Below are positions 33,990 to 43,789 of a DNA stretch of 64,000 nucleotides, piece by piece (the first letter of the stretch is position 1; every line of letters begins with the position of its first letter). Where the stretch lies: contig MNCI01021396.1 of assembly GCA_015680685.1 (NCBI GenBank), positions 66,198 to 130,197 of the forward strand, given 5' to 3'. Below the pieces are notes generated by a model. It had not been told where the DNA came from. It ran no database searches and was given only the letters and a program-made list of their open reading frames with translations. Both the position numbers and the translations under genes were made by a program. Source of the DNA: Gnetum montanum. Its lineage: Eukaryota; Streptophyta; Gnetopsida; Gnetales; Gnetaceae.

Positions 33990-34830
33990 TGATGAATCAG
34001 AATATCGGGACTATGATATCGCGTTTGTGAATCAGGTCTACGATATCAGATCCAACCATGCGATGTCAAATACCCGATATCGGGGCCTGTCTCCTCGCCT
34101 ATAAATAAGAGGCGACACCCTTGGTTTTCAAATTAGATAGTTAGTCCCTTAGCCGAAATCTTGCCATTTTTTCCCTCCATAGTTAGAATTATTTCTGCAT
34201 GCCCACAATAGGAGTCATAGAGTGAACGGATCTTTATTCGAGCATTGTGTACTTGAGCACACTCTATGTACGACAATAAAGATGAACTTTATGATAAAAC
34301 TTGCAAAATTCAGGATATATTAATTAGTGTTAATTATTATTTCATGCTTTCCTAGTTGATTAATTATTTCTCTCACCCTACAACTATCTTGGTAGTGTGT
34401 ATTTAACTAAGATAGTTGTAGCACTTGGTAGGGTGTAGCACTTGGTAACCCAGTAACCATTAGCATTTGATAATCCCAGCAGTGTTTCACTAGTTCAAGA
34501 TGTGTACAGCAAGTGGAAATGGATACTGGTGTTAGGAGTAACTAAAACTTAGTTAATGAGTAGTTAAATTAGATTAGTTACTTAGTTTTCTCTCTCCCCC
34601 TCCATACTAGCACATGATACAAAACACATAAAAGCTATAAAAATCATATGCCTCAAGCTTACTTAACCATACAACTGTGACATACAAGTAAGTTTGGCAA
34701 TACAAAGATTAACCAACCCATTATTGTTCCACAAAGGCACATAGTCACCTAGTCCTTGGAATTTGACCGGATCATGCGTGAAACGCTCGTATTTGTATGG
34801 TTGGGCGTAGGGGTACCTCGCTGCTCATCA
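33990..34830 (+). repeat. Element G 3' LTR
   Basis: It begins TGATGAATCAG and ends CGCTGCTCATCA. TATAAATA lies at 34100-34107 and AATAAA at 34275-34280. A local duplication of the ATAGTTGTAGCACTTGGTAG segment is visible near 34405-34450. Differences from the 5' LTR are mostly C/T and G/A. Confidence 0.93.
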
Positions 34831-34835
34831 ATATG

Positions 34836-36062
34836 AATGCAACTCACAAATCCTTTGTTGAGAAAAATGACCAGAATTAAAGCATTGAACATAGGAAACA
34901 AATGTAAACCTTAAGGATAATAATAAGAAAGGGATACATCAATATCTATAAATTAAATTAGAGATTATACAAAAATAAAAAACCAATATCAAAAACTAGA
35001 TCAACAAATTAAATGTGAAAATTTTTATAGGATATCCATAACAACAAAACCCATCCCATAAATTGTTAATAGAAATTCTCTCACAAAATCCATATCCAAA
35101 GTTATCATAACAACACAAATAATCATAATTATATTCACAATCTAAATCATATAAATTATTAGTTCTTATCAATGAAATTAATACCTATGATTTTCCTAAA
35201 AATATTCACAAATCCATAAAATAATTTAACAAAATCCTTCTTACAAAACTTTACAAAAACCTTGAAAATATGACAAATTAGAGAGAGGTCAAGATTACTT
35301 ACTTGAATCAGCATAAAAAAATCAACAAAATAAGATAAAACACATGAATGAATTTATCAATGTTACAATTCCAATCTAGCAAAATCTCATGTATCACCAC
35401 AATTTCCAAATTATAGCAACACCTCTCCTTATAACTTGCACAATATTAAGGTGCTCAGAATGCAAGAGTTGTAAGATGTTTAAGAAGAAATACCAAATAT
35501 TACATGGAGAGAAAATAGGACAATTATCAAAATTAGAGTTCAACAAGAAGAATTATTTCGCTTATGCATGCCCATCACTCATGTAACTCTTTATCTCACT
35601 CTCTTTTCCATCACAAACATATTCCAATAATGCATAATAATAATATATCACATGAAAATAATATTATTATTTTACTAAATATAATAAATTAAATTTTATA
35701 AAAAAATATAATGAGCTTACACAAATAATATTCCACATGAAATTAGTTGTAATAAACCATGCCAAATCCCCATTGCAATGTCCATGAAATTGTAGCACAC
35801 TCATCAATAGGGTTAGTGCACATATGATGGATGAAATGTATTAATAATAAATACCTATAAGAAACATATAATTAGATTAATGCATGCATAATAGCAAATA
35901 ACATAAAGAAAGGAACTTTAAAATATATTAAATATGAAAAACACCAAACTACACTCTAAGAAGCATTAAGATTAGACCATAACACACTCATGCACTATTA
36001 AAACACAAAATCTCAAGAAGAAAAGTATATTTACCATGCATTTGAAAACACAAGGTGATACA
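34836..36062 (-). repeat. Chromovirus LTR, second part
   Basis: Continues the LTR split by element G. It is homologous to 56480-57494, for example CCCATCCCATAAATTGTTAATAG against CCAATCCCATAAATTGTTGATAA. It ends AGGTGATACA, the complement of a TGTAACACC-like LTR start. A pyrimidine run TCCTCCCTTCACCTT (polypurine tract on the element strand) follows at once, which orients it as a 3' LTR. Confidence 0.65.
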
Positions 36063-37838
36063 TCCTCCCTTCACCTTAAGATTTTTTCTCTTAGAATATG
36101 TCATGATAGGATGAATGTAAATTGGAAATTAGCTCTTAAGTCATTTCTTAAGAATCATGATAGCTTCACAATACCTTTATCATGGAAACTACCATACTAT
36201 GCAACTTATACTCCATTCATTCCACAAACATAATAAAAATATTCCATAGGAAGCACTACCCTAAATTTGTACCTTAGTCCAATTGACACTGCGGTTGTCA
36301 TCAAGAATATACTTCAAAAGCATGAAGAAGTAAATGGCATCATGCATGATCAAAAGCTATGAAGGTAAAAGTATGCAATATGCCACCTCCCCTACACATT
36401 GAAGAATGTCAAATAGTCCAATGTAACAACATGTAAGCTTTCCTTTCCAATAAAAATACATCAATCTCTTCAATGGAGAGACACAAATGAACATCTTTTC
36501 AATAACCACAAAATGAAGAGTCCTCCTACAATTTGCATTGTTTCCTTGATGGTTATAATTACTTTGAGCCACTTCTCAATCTTCTTGATATACTTTGTCA
36601 TCCTCATCACTATGTTAGAATTGATCCATTAACTATCCTCAATTGCATTCCAATGCAAATATTTCCTATAAGGCCTATCATATAAGACCTTGTATGATGT
36701 TGCCTTATGACTTCCCTAACAGTTGTTATTGTAGAAAAACTCTACTAATGATAATAGAGTATCCTTTCTAGATAACAAATACAAAGCACAAGACCAAACC
36801 ATGTCCTCCAACACATGGTTGACTCTCTCAACCTATCTATTTATATGAAAATGATAGGTTAAACTCTAACTCAACCTAGTACTTAGGTTGTTTATAAATG
36901 CATTCTAAAACTAATAAGTAAATTTCACATCTCAAGCTGAGATAATTTTGGTAGGAATATCATGTAGCCAAATGATCTCAGACATGAATAACTACATAAC
37001 ATTCATTACACTAGCTAAAGTTCTCATAGCTAGAAAATTAATCAACTTGGTTAATAAGTCATTAAAAAGAATTGCATTCTTTTCACCCATAACATAAGCC
37101 AAATCAATAATGCAATCCATATTGATCACCTCCTACTTTTTCTTTGAAATGATAGCATAGTGTAAGTAGCTCCCTAGTCACTATTTCTCAAGTTTAACTT
37201 GTTGATAGATTAAGCATCTAGCCAAAAATTTCCTAGCATTCTTCTTCATTCTTAATCATCAATACAACCTCTTCAACATCTAGTATACCTTATAACTTCT
37301 AGAATATATCTAAAGCCTATTGAAGTATTCTTTCTTCAACAAATAATGCCACATGAAATCAGGAATATATAACTAATTCATATGATGAAGTAACCCAAGC
37401 ACATTAATTTCCATTGAAGAATCACTAGATATTTTAATCTAGTCACACCTAGGATCACATTGTTACTTCAAATAAATCTCATCCAACATATCAAATTATA
37501 TCACCAAATTTTGGAGCTTAATAATAATACAACTCAAGACATGCATAATAATATTTCTTTTTTCTATTTAATATTGAATGGTAAAACCAAAATTAATGAA
37601 GACTTTTATATTAATCAAAATTGATCATCAACTACTCACTAAATAGATAGTGGCATCAAACCTTCAAGGTAAATATCACCACTTCTAACTTAAGATCATA
37701 AGTGGGATAGCATGTCTCATAAGTCTTCAACTATCATGTGATCTATGATACCACTTTTTTTTTCTTATATAAAGACACATTTATAACCCTCTTTTGATGC
37801 ATTGGTAGAAATATTGAACAATTTTCCCAAAGTATTTA
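36063..37838 (-). pseudogene. Ty3 chromovirus-type integrase and RNase H relic
   Basis: Reverse strand, right to left. RNase H at about 37760-37600 shows ETCYPTYDLKLEVVIFTLKV and a decayed HYLFSE. Integrase at about 37220-36560 shows LARCLIYQQVKLEK, FLxDLLTKLINFLAMRTLA, EIIWLHDIPTKIIS and ERVNHVLEDMVWSCALYLL. This is the standard Ty3 order. The upstream RT should lie to the right of 37838 but is replaced there by a GC-rich insert. Stops and frameshifts throughout. Same family as the relic at 52834-55754. Confidence 0.75.
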
Positions 37839-37845
37839 AAATCAA

Positions 37846-38020
37846 ATGTTTCTCTGGCTGATACATTCTGTAGCACTCCCCATACGCGTCGTACTACAGC
37901 AGCGTGGCATCACACATGACACCACATGTCTGCGCTATGGAACTAGCCCTGAAACGCTCACCCACTTCATTTACGAATGCCCTTGCATGATCACCACTTG
38001 GCGCGCATGCAGGATGCCCC
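37846..38020 (+). pseudogene. LINE zf-RVT zinc-finger fragment
   Basis: The frame opens MFLWLIHSVALPIRVVLQQ, then RGITHDTTCLRYGTSPETLTHF and IYECPCMITTWRA. This is the zinc-binding domain that follows the reverse transcriptase in plant L1-like LINEs (pattern C..C-G-x-ETxxHxxxxCxxxxxxW). The second Cys is Tyr. Everything upstream of FLW is missing, consistent with 5' truncation. The frame runs on to 38100, but the sense reading appears to switch at the C run near 38020. Confidence 0.7.
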
Positions 38021-38530
38021 CCCCCCCAACGACTTATCCTACGGACCTGCAGAGCGTGGCACGAGCTTGCGGACACCATGGGAGTGACGTCGACATATGA
38101 ACCTGACTGCGTCGTCTACCAGGATGACGAGGAGCTCTGGCAGATGGTCTACCAATGCGGTTGGGCTGACCTGCTGCAGAAGCTAGTCGGGAACCTTGAC
38201 CTTCCTGACACCACGTTCTTTACTAACTGGCACAATGATCAAACCTACTTTCAAGGCCGTGAAATTCATCTTACGGAAACCGCCATTGCCAGCTATTTGG
38301 GGGTCCCGGCCGCTGGCAAAGTCATCTTGCCGACCTCCCACGGTCTCCAGAACTCTACGACCTTTTTCGAGGGGCCAACCCTGAGAACGCAGAGCTGCCA
38401 GGTCCCTTGGTCTTCTCTCTCGCGCCTCTAGGCTCACGCTGCCGCCTTGGTGGAACGTTTTTTCATCCAGTCGAGCAACGTGTCCAAGCTCCAGGAGTTG
38501 CATTTCACTTTCTTGTGGTGCTTGAAGGTN
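38020..38530 (+). pseudogene. Unrecognised coding segment, similar in style to plant transposon ORF1 proteins
   Basis: Just after the C run the frame reads RLILRTCRAWHELADTMGVT (38078-38431 from the first ATG). WADLLQKLVGN, FFTNWHNDQTYFQGREIHLTE and AIASYLGVPAAGKV follow. The W...F.GR.I.....I...LGVP pattern resembles the N-terminal domain of plant transposon ORF1-like proteins, but I cannot name a family with confidence. After 38330 sense seems to move to another frame (LYDLFRGANPENAELPGPLV), then back (AALVERFFIQSSNVSKLQEL) until the N at 38530. Confidence 0.45.
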
Positions 38531-38815
38531 CGGAGGTAAAGTGGACCGAGACCCTAGCTCAGTTGTGCGCCGACCATGAAGCCCAGCTTCGTGAACAAGT
38601 GCAACAGCTGAGCCGGCAATACATGCTTATGATGGAGACCTCGCGGGCCCAACTCATTGATGAGCTCTAGGACCGAATCAGGGAGGAACTGTGCCAGGAG
38701 GAGGCGGCTCGTCAGGCCCAAGAGGTGGTGGCCCAAGAAGAGCAGGAGCGCCTGAAGGAGGAAGAAGAGCAATGGCAATAGCAACTTGACCAGGCACATG
38801 AGCATAGTGCCCGTC
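38530..38815 (+). pseudogene. Coiled-coil segment
   Basis: The frame reads WTETLAQLCADHEAQLREQ, SRQYMLMMETSRAQLIDEL, a TAG, then DRIREELCQEEAARQAQEVV and EEQERLKEEEEQWQ, a TAG, and QLDQAHEHSARQWL. Charged, Glu/Gln/Arg/Leu-rich and heptad-like, so a long coiled coil. Both stops are TAG where CAG/Gln would fit. It leads directly into the J-domain-like segment, with a frame change at the G run near 38825. Confidence 0.6.
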
Positions 38816-38816
38816 A

Positions 38817-39092
38817 GTGGCTCAGGGGGGGCGCTGCCCATATAGCATTTTGGGCATTAGTTGTGAGAGCTCCTGGGGGGAGCTCAGACGACACATCAGA
38901 TGCACATCCGTAAGATTCCACCTAGATGCGGGGGACTCATCGGCCGACCGGAGCAAGAGAGAGGCTACTATGCAGGGCCTCCAACAAGCCACGAACTTCA
39001 TGGACACCGAGGAGCATCGCGCCACATTGGATCTGCTTCATGAGCTGGAATGGCCTCGATGTGCCTGTTGCCATCTACCGACTAGTCCCTAA
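38817..39092 (+). pseudogene. J-domain-like (DnaJ) C-terminal segment, HPD changed to HLD
   Basis: A frame of 91 codons without an ATG. Residues 8-66 fit a J-domain: PYSILGIS (helix I start), WGELRRHIRCTSVRF (helix II), then HLDAGDSS where J-domains have HPD, then KREATMQGLQQATNFM and TEEHRATLD (helices III-IV). His is at 38919, Leu at 38922 and Asp at 38925. CTA for Leu is one C-to-T step from CCA for Pro. J-domains stimulate Hsp70 through HPD, so this copy should be inactive. It ends at a stop just after CHLPTSP. Its position after a coiled coil in a transposon-like reading is unusual. Confidence 0.6.
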
Positions 39093-39356
39093 AGGCCCCC
39101 CCTGCTGCTGCCCCCCCCCCCTCTTGCTCTCACTGTTCGACCCCAAGGTTTTGGAGGTTTTGAGGTTTTGAGGCTCAGTGGTTCAGCTCGAAGTCCTTCG
39201 AGTTTTGATTTTTGTGGTTGTCCGGGGTCCCGGGGGCCCCCGCCACCCCCCCCGTCCCCCCCTCAAAGTGGGCCATCCTTGATGTCCCCCCCTTTGTAAT
39301 TGTATACTCGTGTACCATAACTTTCAGTAATACAAACCCGAACATTCTCTCAAGAG
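39093..39356 (+). other. 3'-UTR-like tail of the GC-rich block
   Basis: Noncoding, with C runs (39109-39121 and near 39245-39270) and a short GAGGTTTT tandem near 39154-39172. The GTAATACAAACCC stretch lies shortly before the A run and could hold the polyadenylation signal. Confidence 0.5.
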
Positions 39357-39366
39357 AAAAAAAAAA

Positions 39367-39989
39367 GATAAAATTTTATTATTGCAAAAATAGCTATTTT
39401 CATGGAGTAGCAAAGGAATTGAATTATTGAAATTATTACTTTTTGTGATATTCCTCGGCTTTGAAGCTAAAGATCAATGTATTCACACAACATAATTGAG
39501 CTAAGATTTATCACAACATATTAGTGTGTGAAAAATCAACCTTAAGGGGAAGTAATATTTTAGAGAAAAGTTTCTATAGAAATGATGAGAAGATTAAATT
39601 CATTTCAATTAAGTTTTACTTTTAAAAATGGAAATTTTTAAAGCTAAACAATAAAGCCAAAAGGTTCTAATCTACTTATCATGCAAGCTTATTAATTTTA
39701 AGTCAATTTGAAAAACTAGGGTTTCAAATTATTTTTAACATTGTGTAGCATAGTTAATTAGCTAATGAAGATAAAGCTTATATGAGTTTAACATGGCCCA
39801 AAGAAATGCTTCTTTAGTTTATTATCAGAGTTAGAACTATCAAAAAAGAAATCGTAGAGCTAAAAAAAATTTAGTTTCATCTTAAAGTAAGGTTGACATT
39901 AGAATGAATACTTAGACATAGAAGGAAAATGATCATTTTAAGAGAAGGGATTAATCCTAAGATTCCTCCACATCATTTTAGTTAGGTAG
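39367..39989. other. AT-rich, no feature recognised
   Basis: No ORF, RNA gene or repeat motif could be supported here. It lies between the poly(A) of the GC-rich block and the first clear unit of the palindromic array. Confidence 0.4.
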
Positions 39990-42080
39990 AGTAGATTCAT
40001 CGAATTGAAAAATTGGCTCTACAAAATATTTCTAAAATAATTCTACGAATCATGATGAGCTCTATTAATTATGAAATAAAAGGATTAATAAGTGCAATTG
40101 CCATGTTAGCTTGTAGAGAAGGCTCATACAACCATAAAGAAATTCTATGAAATGATTCTACTAGCTAATTCTAGGAGGATATTTAAGATAACCCTATGGG
40201 CCGTGCAACAATATTAGCTTTGCATGATTAGAGTATAAGGATTTACAAAAATTTTAAATTAGTTTTATGAATAAAACCCATGTAACACATAACTTGAAAA
40301 AGACAAGATCCTCTTAACAAATCAACATTTTCATTGTAATTGGGCATAAAATGGAAGTAAGATCTGTAAAATCAGATCCTATAGTGAATCCATAGCCATG
40401 TCACGCATTCATAATGGATGGATTAATAGAACCAAAATTCAAACTAATAACTAAAATATTTATACAAAATATATCAAAAAGATCTTAGGGAATATTAAAC
40501 ACTCTTTTGCATTATTCCATATAAGTTATTTTGTCAACCAAATTCATAGAACCAAAATATAATTCAACAAAAAGAGCTAAAATGGTTCTATATGTTATGT
40601 CATTATTTAAGGGAAGAATTTAAAAGGAAACATTATTCATAGAATCAAAATTTAGTTCTACAAACAAACATATTAGTGGTCCTACAACATTAGCACTTTT
40701 AAGAAGGAGAACTTTGTAGAACCAAAAAATGGTTCTACAATGAGCATAATTTTTGCCTCTATTAGGTCAACTCATTATATTGCACAAGTTCATAGAACCA
40801 AAAACCACTTCTAAAAAATGGTTCTTTAAAAAATAAGATTCTACAACATATATTAGAAGATCTTAAGAGATACTCAATGCTCACTTTCTCTTTACCAAGT
40901 AAGTAATTTTAGCAAGATTTATGGAACAAAAATTTGGTTTTGCAAAGAAAAAAATGGTTCTATATGCCACATCATCATGGAGTGTGATAATGAGCTAATA
41001 TGTAGAATTGAAATTTAGGCTTACAAGTAAATTTCATTTTTACCTTTTCCAAGTTACCATTCAAAGTAGCATCATGTTTCATAAGGAGAAAACTTGAAAT
41101 ATGTTATTTTAGAAGCAAAATTTAGCTTCAAAAAATGTTTCTAAATTGGTTCTACCAAGTCAACTTCTAAAAAGTCAACAAATTCATCCTGAAAGGAAGC
41201 CTTATATGTCATCTTTTATGTAGTACAAGTTCATAGAACCAAACATTAGTTCTATGAATAAATAGCTTAACTATCTCCAATGGATGCATTGAGATCTTTT
41301 AAAGGACATTTAGCCCTCACTTCCATGTCAACTAATTTTGAAAAGAGGATTTGTAGAATCAAAAATTAGTTTTACAAAGAGAAGAAAAATGATTCTATGA
41401 ACCACATAGTTATCTAAAAAAATATAGATAGAATCATTGCTTATAGAATCAAAATCTAGTTTCACAAGTAAGTTCACAAATGATTCTTCCACATCTAATC
41501 CTTTGTAGAATGAATCTATAAAACTAAAACTCAAATTTATGAGTATGCTTTAAATCAATTATATAACCACATAAATATTTAAAACATTTAGTAGGTTTAT
41601 CAAGCTAGTAAGTCCTGGAAGAACTTTAGCACATTAATTTCTATATAGTAGAAGTTCATAGAATAAAAACTTGGTTTTATGAAGAAAAGACAAAATGGTT
41701 TCACAAGGTACATTATAATAAAAGTAGCTCATCTTGGGCCCACTAAAAGTTACAAGCTTAATTTACACACATGTGCATTATATTTTAATCCATATTACTA
41801 TATTACAAAGCCAAAGGATATGACATATCATAGAACTAGAATTTGGTTCTATGAAGAAGCTCTACCACCATTATGTCACGTCAGCTCTTCTATAGAATGA
41901 ATCTATAGAACCAAAATTTGACTCTACAACCAAGCATAAAAATGGTTCTACAAGCTGACATCAACATTGAGGGACTTAGAAGAGATAGGTACAAGCCATT
42001 CCACATGTAAGATCAAATTAGAAAGAAGATTATTATAGAACCCAAAATGACTCTACAAATTAATTCTGCAAATTGAAAAT
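39990..42080. repeat. Degenerate array of TAGAACCAAA..TTTGGTTCTA palindromic motifs
   Basis: About 20 copies of a motif centred on CATAGAACCAAAATTTGGTTCTACAA, near-palindromic about its middle, are spread over 2.1 kb. Clear copies begin near 40543, 40636, 40713, 40789, 40918, 40999, 41229, 41348, 41438, 41656, 41828, 41898 and 42029. Many are followed 10-20 bases later by a second AAATGGTTCTA half. Spacing varies from about 75 to 175 bases. Between units, short CCACATCAT / AAGTTCATAG words recur, so the ancestral unit was probably about 80-130 bases. One frame reads IEPKFGST-like, but stops are frequent and frames drift. Confidence 0.7.
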
Positions 42081-42717
42081 CTTGGTCATGTTAGTATATG
42101 AGATATCAAGATGATATTGTTCATATAATCCTATAAATTAACCTATATATATGAAAATAGAAGCTAGGTAAACAAGAGTAGATTAACAAATTGAACCTAA
42201 ACTCATAAGCTTTTATTGAAGTAAACAAAGTAGCTCAATGAAATTAAAGCCTATAACATGTATCAAAATTGAATTTAAACAACCTATCCAAAAGCAAGCA
42301 AAATAAAGAATGAAACTCTAACTATTAATAAGTAGAATCAGAGAAGAGTTCAAAATACATAGCCATTAAGAGTCAGAGCTATGAATTGAAGTAGGACTAC
42401 CATTAAAGTGCAAAGAAACATCCTTTAAGCCTCTTTGAAATCTCTCAAAAATTAGCTAAAATGTTTCATAAAGAAAAAGCAAAAGTGCCTTAGAAATTCC
42501 AAGATTTTGATACCTTTTCCTTCTCAGATTCTCTACAATAATTCAATCTAAACATCTATCAGCTTTAGTAATGGATTGACATTGTGCACTTAGAACTAGA
42601 AGTGAAAGAAGAGGATTTTTTTTAGCTTTAATGAATACCATGATCTAGTAGAAAAATCAAGTCATCATTCTACAAAATCAATGAACGATTAGTGAGATAT
42701 ATGAAAAGAGAGGACGT
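42081..42717. other. AT-rich, no feature recognised
   Basis: No ORF or known motif was recognised. Base composition is like that of the neighbouring array, but clear palindromic units are absent. Confidence 0.4.
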
Positions 42718-42720
42718 TAG

Positions 42721-43005
42721 AAGCTTAGTTTTAGGAAAAGGACTAATATCATAAGAGATGTTTTAAATCTTCTAGTAGCTAAAATAATATATGAGAAGGA
42801 TAAGCTCCATTTTAGAAGGAATATAGAGTTCTGCATTAACATTAGTTCTAAGAAGGCATACAAGCTCTATGATATCATAGAACCAAACATTACAGAAATA
42901 CAAGCTCAAGAGTTCAGCAATGAAGTGTTAAGCAATAAATTTTGGAATCACCTTGAAATTGGAAAAACCATCAAGCTTCCTCTAGCCAACCCCAAAAAAT
43001 ATTAG
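42721..43005 (+). other. Open frame without ATG, unknown
   Basis: An uninterrupted frame of 94 codons bounded by TAG on both sides (the upstream stop is at about 42718, the downstream one at 43003-43005). It reads KLSFRKRTNIIRDVLNLLVA, EKDKLHFRRNIEFCINISS, IIEPNITEIQAQEFSNEV, FWNHLEIGKTIKLPLANPKK. It looks protein-like in composition but has no start codon and matches no family I know. It contains one unit of the palindromic motif in frame (IIEPN). It could be an exon relic or chance. Confidence 0.25.
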
Positions 43006-43124
43006 GGATACAAGAATGTCATTTCAAAGGCTTTAGAAATCAAGTTCCTTGATAGAATTTTTATTTTTGTATTAAATTTTTGTTTAGGCTATGAAATTAA
43101 TTTAGATGTTGATTTTCATGTTTG

Positions 43125-43644
43125 TTGCAGTGCATGGAATAGGCTAATTAGGACTTTATTTATTGTTATTTACTATTTACCATTTAAATTCTTTATTAGT
43201 CATTAAATCTTTCTCAACCCTTCTCTCCTAGTTAAGTGCCTTAGTACGACTGCTTCGAGCACATGTGTTACGCTTGGTGATCCTAGCAATGACTGGCGTT
43301 TGGTAACCAAGGTTGCATCGGTTCAGGGTGTGAACGGTAAGTGGGAATGGATGCTAATGCTAGGTTCATTAAGGCTTAGTTAGTTAGTTAAAGTTAGTTA
43401 ATTAATCTCTTCAACCCTTCACCTTGTCAGCATAGGAGATAAAATTGAAAAGACATAAAAATCATATACCTCAGACTTACTTAATCATACAACTATGACA
43501 ACTACAAGTCTAGGAAGACAACGAATGATTAATCCTAAGTGTTCCATGAGGCGTGTAGGCACTTAGTCTAAAAAGTTTGACCAGATCATCCATGCTATGC
43601 TCATATTTGTATGGTTGAGTGTAGGGGTACCTCACCACTCATCA
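43125..43644 (+). repeat. Element C 5' LTR, truncated
   Basis: It matches the 3' LTR from TTGCAGTGCATGGAATAGG (52254 onward) to the end CACCACTCATCA. U3 with its GATATC cluster, TATA box and AATAAA is missing. The sequence left of 43125 is not LTR-like. Confidence 0.9.
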
Positions 43645-43664
43645 TTGGCACCGTTTCCAGGGAC
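43645..43664 (+). other. tRNA-Asp-type PBS, element C
   Basis: TTGGCACCGTTTCCAGGGAC, the closest match in the window, with D's, to TTGGCGCCGTTGCCGGGGAC. Confidence 0.85.
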
Positions 43665-43789
43665 TAAGTGTTTGTGTGCTAAGTAGAACATAGGAAATCA
43701 CTCACATCATTGAGAGCTTAAACGAACCCTTAGGGTTAATTAAACAAAAAATTATATAACGGTCAAATAGCACACTGAATTAAACTAAG

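Larger units (their letters stand above)
24862..34830 (+). mobile_element. OTA (Athila/Tat-type) Ty3 retrotransposon G
   Basis: The most complete element in outline: 5' LTR 24862-25695, PBS 25696-25715, gag-protease-RT-RNase H-integrase, post-pol region, polypurine tract 33979-33989 and 3' LTR 33990-34830. It is flanked by a perfect 5-bp target duplication ATATG (24857-24861 and 34831-34835). Domain order and pol wording match C. The copy is dead: many stops, DSS in place of the protease DSG, and the integrase catalytic Glu replaced by Lys. It is inserted in an older chromovirus LTR. Confidence 0.95.
37839..39366 (+). mobile_element. GC-rich retroposed block with poly(A), J-domain-like coding region
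   Basis: A sharply bounded GC-rich island in AT-rich surroundings. It starts abruptly inside a LINE zf-RVT motif and ends with a 3'-UTR-like stretch (GTAATACAAACCCG) and ten A (39357-39366). The abrupt 5' end plus poly(A) looks like a 5'-truncated LINE or a retroposed transcript. Coding capacity runs from 37846 to 39092 in shifting frames, with probable shifts at a 12-C run near 38020, near 38330, near 38425, at the N (38530) and at a 7-G run near 38825. No clear target duplication was found. Confidence 0.6.

Noticed and set aside
38183-38503. 106-codon reverse ORF in the GC-rich block (also 38554-38841)
   Set aside because: Antisense of the coding frames with the zf-RVT, coiled coil and J-like features. 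GC-rich DNA gives long antisense frames by chance.
39970-42100. Array as a miRNA-like or tRNA-derived SINE cluster
   Set aside because: No A/B box, no poly(A), no target duplications, and units degrade without defined ends.
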